Assembly: GCF_946998835.1 (NCBI RefSeq)
Contig: NZ_CAMQAZ010000049.1
Span: 1 to 10,112, forward strand
Direction of reading: 5' to 3'
DNA length: 10,112 bases
Source: an uncultured Corynebacterium sp.
Lineage (GTDB): Bacteria > Actinomycetota > Actinomycetes > Mycobacteriales > Mycobacteriaceae
Part shown: positions 7,963 through 10,112 of the stretch, piece after piece
Position numbering within the stretch: position 1 is the stretch's first letter
Layout of the letters: each line of letters starts with the position of its first letter
Program-made: the position numbers and the translations under genes
Notes under the pieces: model-generated
What the model saw: the letters and a program-made list of their open reading frames with translations, nothing else
Told to the model about the DNA's origin: nothing
The model's database searches: none

Positions 7963-7978
7963 TCGAACGAGGGTTCGT
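7963..7978. promoter_or_regulatory. LexA/SOS-box-like site
   Basis: TCGAAC-GAGG-GTTCGT matches the actinobacterial SOS box TCGAAC(N4)GTTCGA (known from mycobacteria) in 11 of 12 defined positions. A second half-site, GTTCG at 7951-7955, adds an overlapping inverted repeat with CGAAC at 7964-7968. No gene start lies within 250 bp on either side, so this is not a conventional SOS promoter. It sits between DnaA boxes. Confidence 0.5.
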
Positions 7979-8082
7979 AAATTACAAGAATGGGATTATC
8001 CACACATGTGCACAAGTCTGTGGACAACTGTGGATTGTTGTAATTTGTGAAAATTGGGACCCGTAACGTTCAAATCGGCCGG

Positions 8083-8100
8083 TGTTCACCTAGGTGAACA
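8083..8100. repeat. 18-bp perfect palindrome
   Basis: TGTTCACCTAGGTGAACA is identical to its own reverse complement and stops exactly at both ends. It lies between the DnaA boxes at 8029 and 8111. The TGTT-CAC...GTG-AACA framework recalls parS (TGTTTCACGTGAAACA), but the centre is CTAG and the spacing is 2 bp longer, so it is not canonical parS. A dimeric DNA-binding protein site is the simplest reading. Confidence 0.7.
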
Positions 8101-8144
8101 GTGGAGAATTTTGTCCACAGGTCTGTGGACATGTGGAGAATCAA

Positions 8145-8177
8145 CTAAATCTACTACTACCCCCACTACCCCTAAAT
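8145..8177. other. CTA-triplet run in one register; DnaA-trio-like element
   Basis: CTA occurs at 8145, 8151, 8154, 8157, 8166 and 8172, all in the same 3-nt register, with AAT at 8148 and 8175 and CCC/CCA between. Read on the other strand these are 3'-GAT-5' repeats, the DnaA-trio motif on which DnaA filaments open the duplex in bacterial origins. The run begins 5 nt beyond the last DnaA box (8132-8140), the expected relation of box and trios. It is more C-rich than known trios, so its function is inferred. Confidence 0.45.
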
Positions 8178-8221
8178 GCAACATTGAAGTTACGGGCCGT
8201 CGTAAAGCGAAAATGAGCATG

Positions 8222-8251
8222 AAAAAACCCGCCCGGACGAGCGGGCGGGTT
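8222..8251 (-). terminator. Rho-independent terminator of ppiA
   Basis: AACCCGCCCG (8226-8235) and CGGGCGGGTT (8242-8251) form a perfect 10-bp GC-rich stem with a 6-nt loop. On the minus strand it is followed by a T-run (A at 8222-8227 on the plus strand). It lies 21 nt after the ppiA stop and separates ppiA from the DnaA-box region. Confidence 0.93.
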
Positions 8252-8272
8252 AAAGGCGAAGAAGCTGGCGGA

Positions 8273-8839
8273 TTACTTCTCGATGTCGATGGAGGTAATC
8301 ACGACCGGCTCCAGCGGGCGATCCCAGTGGTCGGTGGCCACACGGGCGATCTCGTCGACAACCTTCTTCGAGGCGTCATCAGCGACCTCACCGAAGATGG
8401 TATGAGCGCCATTGAGGTGCGGAGTCGGAACAACGGTGATGAAGAACTGGGAACCGTTGGTGCCGCGGCCGCCGCGCTTGCCGGCATTTGCCATGGCGAG
8501 CAGGTACGGACGATCGAACTGGAGCTCCGGGTGAATCTCATCGTCGAACATGTAGCCCGGGCCGCCGGTGCCAGTGCCCAGCGGGTCGCCGCCCTGAATC
8601 ATGAAACCGGCGATGATGCGGTGGAAGATAGCCTCATCGTAGAACGGGCCGGACTCGGTGCCAGAGGCGTTCTGCCCCTTGTACTCCTTCGTGCCCTCTG
8701 CCAGGCCGATGAAGTTGTCGACGGTATTCGGCGCGTGATTGCCGAATAGGTCAATCACGATATCGCCATGGTTGGTGTGCACAGTTGCAGTAGCAGTCTT
8801 AATAGTCACGCCCCTTAGGATACCGACCTTGGTGGCCAT
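8273..8839 (-). CDS. ppiA: Peptidyl-prolyl cis-trans isomerase, cyclophilin type
   Basis: A cyclophilin that interconverts cis and trans Xaa-Pro bonds and assists protein folding. There is no signal peptide, so it acts in the cytoplasm. Numbered from the ATG at 8839 (188 residues), it shows HTNHGDIVIDLFGNHAP early; FHRIIAGFMIQGGD with catalytic Arg74, Phe79 and Gln82; NGSQFFITV with Phe132/133; and PHLNGAHTIFGEV, where Leu replaces the Trp of human CypA, as in most bacterial cyclophilins. The order is that of M. tuberculosis PpiA (Rv0009), but NAGKRGGRGTNG carries a few residues more than the NAGPGTNG type. The start is unsettled: TTG at 8848 has GAGAAG 8 nt upstream, ATG at 8839 reads on with good codons, and GTG at 8809 best matches the length of the N-terminus seen in relatives, but the AAGGGG before it is too close. 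Only the first 4-14 residues are affected. Confidence 0.95.
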   Translation of the reverse strand: MATKVGILRGVTIKTATATVHTNHGDIVIDLFGNHAPNTVDNFIGLAEGTKEYKGQNASGTESGPFYDEAIFHRIIAGFMIQGGDPLGTGTGGPGYMFDDEIHPELQFDRPYLLAMANAGKRGGRGTNGSQFFITVVPTPHLNGAHTIFGEVADDASKKVVDEIARVATDHWDRPLEPVVITSIDIEK

Positions 8840-8980
8840 TTGCGCCAACTAGTCAGCTTCTCTGCGAGAAGGTGCGACGAAAAGACTTCTGCGTTGACCC
8901 CCATGAAGATCAAATAGTGCCTAAGCTGGAATGTGACCCTGCTGTAGAAATTTCGGTGCTAGGAAAGATGGGCCTACCTA

Positions 8981-8998
8981 TTGGGTCAATTAACCCAA
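8981..8998. promoter_or_regulatory. Operator-like inverted repeat upstream of the coiled-coil gene
   Basis: TTGGGT (8981-8986) and ACCCAA (8993-8998) are exact inverted 6-mers around CAATTA. A weak promoter-like pair just upstream (TTTCGG 8951-8956, TACCTA 8975-8980, 18-nt spacer) would start transcription at about 8987, inside the repeat, the classic place for a repressor site. The rest of the 235-bp spacer 8840-9073 shows no convincing gene. Confidence 0.35.
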
Positions 8999-9073
8999 GT
9001 GCCGCAGCAGCATTAATCGATGATTGAGAATTAAAGGCGAAGCCAGTTGGCGACGCACTAATTAAGGAGAGTC

Positions 9074-9814
9074 ATGAACCCGAATGCGATCTCGCTGGCT
9101 GTGAAGGGACTCAAGTCCGCCTACGACAGCTACTCGGATTACCGGGACAAGAAGGCTGCAGAGCTCTACGACACGATGCAGGAGGCTAAGAAGGTGGCAG
9201 CTGCACAGAACGAGGCCGCAAAGGACGCGGCATCCGATTGGGCAGAAGATGTTAAGGAAAAGGTTTCCGACGCTCGCGATCAGCTCGCTGAGCAGGCTGA
9301 AGAACTGACCGGCAAGGTTGAGAAGAAGTCCAAGGATGCCAAGCGCAAGGGCAAGAAGACCCGTTGCAAGGCTCGCTGCGAGGCTAAGAAGGCTGAAAAG
9401 AAGGCCAAGAAGGCCCGCAAGGACCTCGAGGTGCGCACCCAGAAGGCCATCGACAAGGTGACCGGCAAGGAAGAGCAGCGCGCCAAGAACGGCCGCATTG
9501 CCACCGCTTCCCTGGTCTTCGCTGTTGTTGCGGCGATTGTCGGTGTCATCGTCTGGAAGCTCCGCAAGGACGACAAGCTCCCGGTCGACCCGGCTCCGTA
9601 CCAGCAGAAGGCTGAAGAAGTTAAGCACAAGGTCGAGGAAAAGGCTGAAGAGGTAAAGGAGACCGTAGAGGAGAAGGCTGCTGAGGCTTCCAAGCAGGCT
9701 CAGATTAAGGTCGACGAGGTTAAGACCGAGAAGAAGAACGCTGAGGACGCTAAGAAGATCTCTTCCAAGCCGTCCAAGCCGGCTCCGAAGCCGGGTCAGG
9801 CTCGCAAGAAGTAA
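9074..9814 (+). CDS. Lysine-rich coiled-coil protein with one membrane helix, function unknown
   Basis: I do not recognise this 246-residue protein. The N-terminal 140 residues are almost all helical, charged and Ala/Lys/Glu-rich (coiled-coil or amphipathic character), with a very basic centre (KKSKDAKRKGKKTRCKARCEAKK, broken here as residues 84-106) holding a CxxxC pair, Cys98 and Cys102. One membrane helix spans about 142-161 (ATASLVFAVVAAIVGVIVW). After VDPAPYQQ comes a second helix-forming segment with heptad-like EEVK.KVEEKAEEVKE repeats (178-227), then a Pro/Lys tail (SKPSKPAPKPGQARKK) like the basic tails of histone-like proteins. Both flanks are positive, so topology is unclear. The SD AAGGAG (9064-9069) fixes the ATG. 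Nearly all lysines are AAG, which suggests high expression. It is monocistronic, with a terminator at 9853-9899. A role at the envelope, or contacting DNA or acidic polymers, is conjecture. Confidence 0.88.
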   Translation: MNPNAISLAVKGLKSAYDSYSDYRDKKAAELYDTMQEAKKVAAAQNEAAKDAASDWAEDVKEKVSDARDQLAEQAEELTGKVEKKSKDAKRKGKKTRCKARCEAKKAEKKAKKARKDLEVRTQKAIDKVTGKEEQRAKNGRIATASLVFAVVAAIVGVIVWKLRKDDKLPVDPAPYQQKAEEVKHKVEEKAEEVKETVEEKAAEASKQAQIKVDEVKTEKKNAEDAKKISSKPSKPAPKPGQARKK

Positions 9815-9852
9815 ATAGGCGGCTGCGGCTAGATAAGCCAAAATCCTTTTCA

Positions 9853-9899
9853 CGCTCGATCGTTCTGTGCAGTAGGTGCGCAGACGGTCGGGCGTTTTT
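9853..9899 (+). terminator. Rho-independent terminator of the coiled-coil gene
   Basis: A long stem: the 5' arm at 9853-9870 pairs with the 3' arm at 9878-9894 over about 17 bp with several G-T pairs and one bulged T, a 7-nt loop (AGTAGGT), then TTTTT at 9895-9899. It starts 39 nt after the stop codon. Confidence 0.87.
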
Positions 9900-9953
9900 G
9901 GTTAAGCAGCAAACCTGACAACTTCAAAAGACGGGCTGCAAATGTGAAACTGT

Positions 9954-10020
9954 GCGAGTTTATGACACTTTCAAGCCATTTTTCAGGCCATTTTTGACAT
10001 AAACGCGGTCAGTAACTCGC
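9954..10020. repeat. Nested inverted repeats with an internal direct repeat
   Basis: The outer arms GCGAGTT (9954-9960) and AACTCGC (10014-10020) are exact. The inner arms GTTTATGACA (9958-9967) and TGACATAAAC (9995-10004) match at 9 of 10 positions. Between them GCCATTTTT occurs twice (9975-9983, 9987-9995). The block lies between two convergent transcription units, the coiled-coil gene and the tRNA, and is not explained by either terminator. It may be a cruciform, a protein-binding site or the remnant of a small mobile repeat. Confidence 0.6.
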
Positions 10021-10035
10021 ATGCCCAGAACGCAA

Positions 10036-10065
10036 GAATCCCCCGGCCTTACGACCGAGGGATTC
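10036..10065 (-). terminator. Probable terminator of the tRNA transcript
   Basis: GAATCCC (10036-10042, C-rich extension) and GGGATTC (10059-10065) form a stem extended by CGG/CCG pairs, placed 9 nt after the mature tRNA 3' end on the minus strand. The T-run beyond it is poor (TTCTTGCG), so confidence is moderate. Confidence 0.65.
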
Positions 10066-10074
10066 TGTTCCTTG

Positions 10075-10112
10075 TGGAGCTTAGGGGAATCGAACCCCTG
10101 ACCTCCTGCTTG
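10075..10112 (-). tRNA. tRNA, 3' half, probably tRNA-Ala(TGC) (partial at the right edge)
   Basis: On the minus strand the window begins inside the anticodon loop (CAA), followed by anticodon-stem GCAGG, variable loop AGGTC, T-arm AGGGG-TTCGATT-CCCCT, acceptor strand AAGCTCC and discriminator A at 10075. CCA is not encoded (ACA follows). The loop residue C as the last anticodon base and the GCAGG stem fit tRNA-Ala(TGC), which lies near ppiA with tRNA-Ile in this part of actinobacterial genomes. The 5' half, including most of the anticodon, is outside the window, so the amino acid is likely but not proven. Confidence 0.85.

Larger units (their letters stand above)
7736..8140. other. DnaA-box cluster; putative replication origin or DnaA-binding locus
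   Basis: Perfect TTATCCACA boxes lie at 7736-7744 (+), 7771-7779 (-), 7882-7890 (-) and 7996-8004 (+). Actinobacterial-type TTGTCCACA boxes lie at 8019-8027 (-) and 8111-8119 (+). One-mismatch boxes are at 7870-7878 (+), 7925-7933 (-), 7894-7902 (-, TTGTTCACA), 8124-8132 (-, ATGTCCACA) and 8132-8140 (-, TTCTCCACA); weaker ones are at 7781-7789, 8007-8015 and 8029-8037. About 13 boxes in 405 bp, in both orientations and mixed with AT-rich stretches, is the density expected of oriC and not of a promoter. No gene is recognisable here. In well-studied relatives oriC lies beside dnaA, which is outside this window, so this is either a displaced origin or an accessory DnaA-titration site. The boxes are directly visible; the origin role is inferred. 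Confidence 0.85.

Noticed and set aside
7761..8027. Minus-strand open frame of 88 codons across the DnaA boxes
   Set aside because: Its sequence is dictated by the repeated TGTGGA/TCCACA motifs, has odd composition and no SD or homology.
8083..8100. Canonical parS site
   Set aside because: The palindrome lacks the CACGTG core and is 18 rather than 16 bp, so it was recorded as an unassigned palindrome.
7736..8140. CRISPR array or plasmid iterons
   Set aside because: The repeats are 9-mers in both orientations with irregular spacing and match the DnaA-box consensus; there is no uniform repeat/spacer unit and no rep gene.
8054..8749. Plus-strand open frame antisense to ppiA
   Set aside because: Starts at a TTG in the DnaA-box region without SD and runs antisense through a clear cyclophilin; shadow frame.
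8872..9027. Plus-strand frame of 51 codons from a GTG, ending in SAAAALIDD
   Set aside because: No Shine-Dalgarno, low G+C at third codon positions compared with neighbouring genes, no recognisable family; it overlaps the ppiA upstream region and the operator-like repeat. Most likely chance.
9062..9853. Minus-strand open frame of 263 codons, leucine-rich, opposite the coiled-coil gene
   Set aside because: It mirrors the AAG/GAG-rich sense strand (CTT/CTC leucines). The sense gene has the SD, terminator and sensible protein composition.

Overview
The window looks like chromosomal DNA of a Corynebacterium-type actinomycete. The gene order pstP(end)-rodA-pbpA-pknA-pknB / pabA / crgA / ppiA is the conserved cell-wall and division cluster found near the chromosomal origin in Corynebacteriales (M. 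tuberculosis counterparts are Rv0018c to Rv0009). The moderately high G+C coding sequence, the heavy use of AAG and GCC codons and the DnaA boxes of TTATCCACA/TTGTCCACA type fit this. The species cannot be named from the sequence.

Left part (1-6486): one tightly packed plus-strand operon. The last codons of the PP2C phosphatase PstP overlap rodA (SEDS glycan polymerase) by the ATGA motif. rodA abuts pbpA (class B transpeptidase) with no gap and a perfect Shine-Dalgarno. pbpA is 2 nt from pknA, and pknA is 53 nt from pknB. The set pairs a peptidoglycan polymerase and transpeptidase with two membrane Ser/Thr kinases and the phosphatase that reverses them. PknB carries four PASTA repeats outside the membrane, so wall precursors can be sensed and cytoplasmic targets phosphorylated.

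Middle (6487-7634): pabA (glutamine amidotransferase, minus strand) converges on pknB with 13 bp between the stops. It is divergent from crgA, a small two-helix division protein that ends in a strong rho-independent terminator.

Non-coding block (about 7635-8221): this is the most unusual part. No gene is recognisable. In related genomes one or more membrane-protein genes (Rv0010c type or rhomboid) sit between crgA and ppiA. Here there is instead a dense array of DnaA boxes: four perfect TTATCCACA, two TTGTCCACA and at least seven near matches in about 400 bp. It also holds a LexA/SOS-box-like site, an 18-bp perfect palindrome, and a run of CTA triplets in strict 3-nt register that resembles the DnaA-trio unwinding element. 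It has the architecture of a replication origin, or of a strong accessory DnaA-binding locus, away from the dnaA gene (dnaA is not in this window).

Right part (8222-10112): ppiA (cyclophilin, minus strand, with its own terminator); a 235-bp spacer with an operator-like inverted repeat; a lysine-rich, coiled-coil, single-helix membrane protein of unknown function with a terminator; a spacer with nested inverted repeats; and the 3' half of a minus-strand tRNA, most likely tRNA-Ala(TGC), running off the edge.
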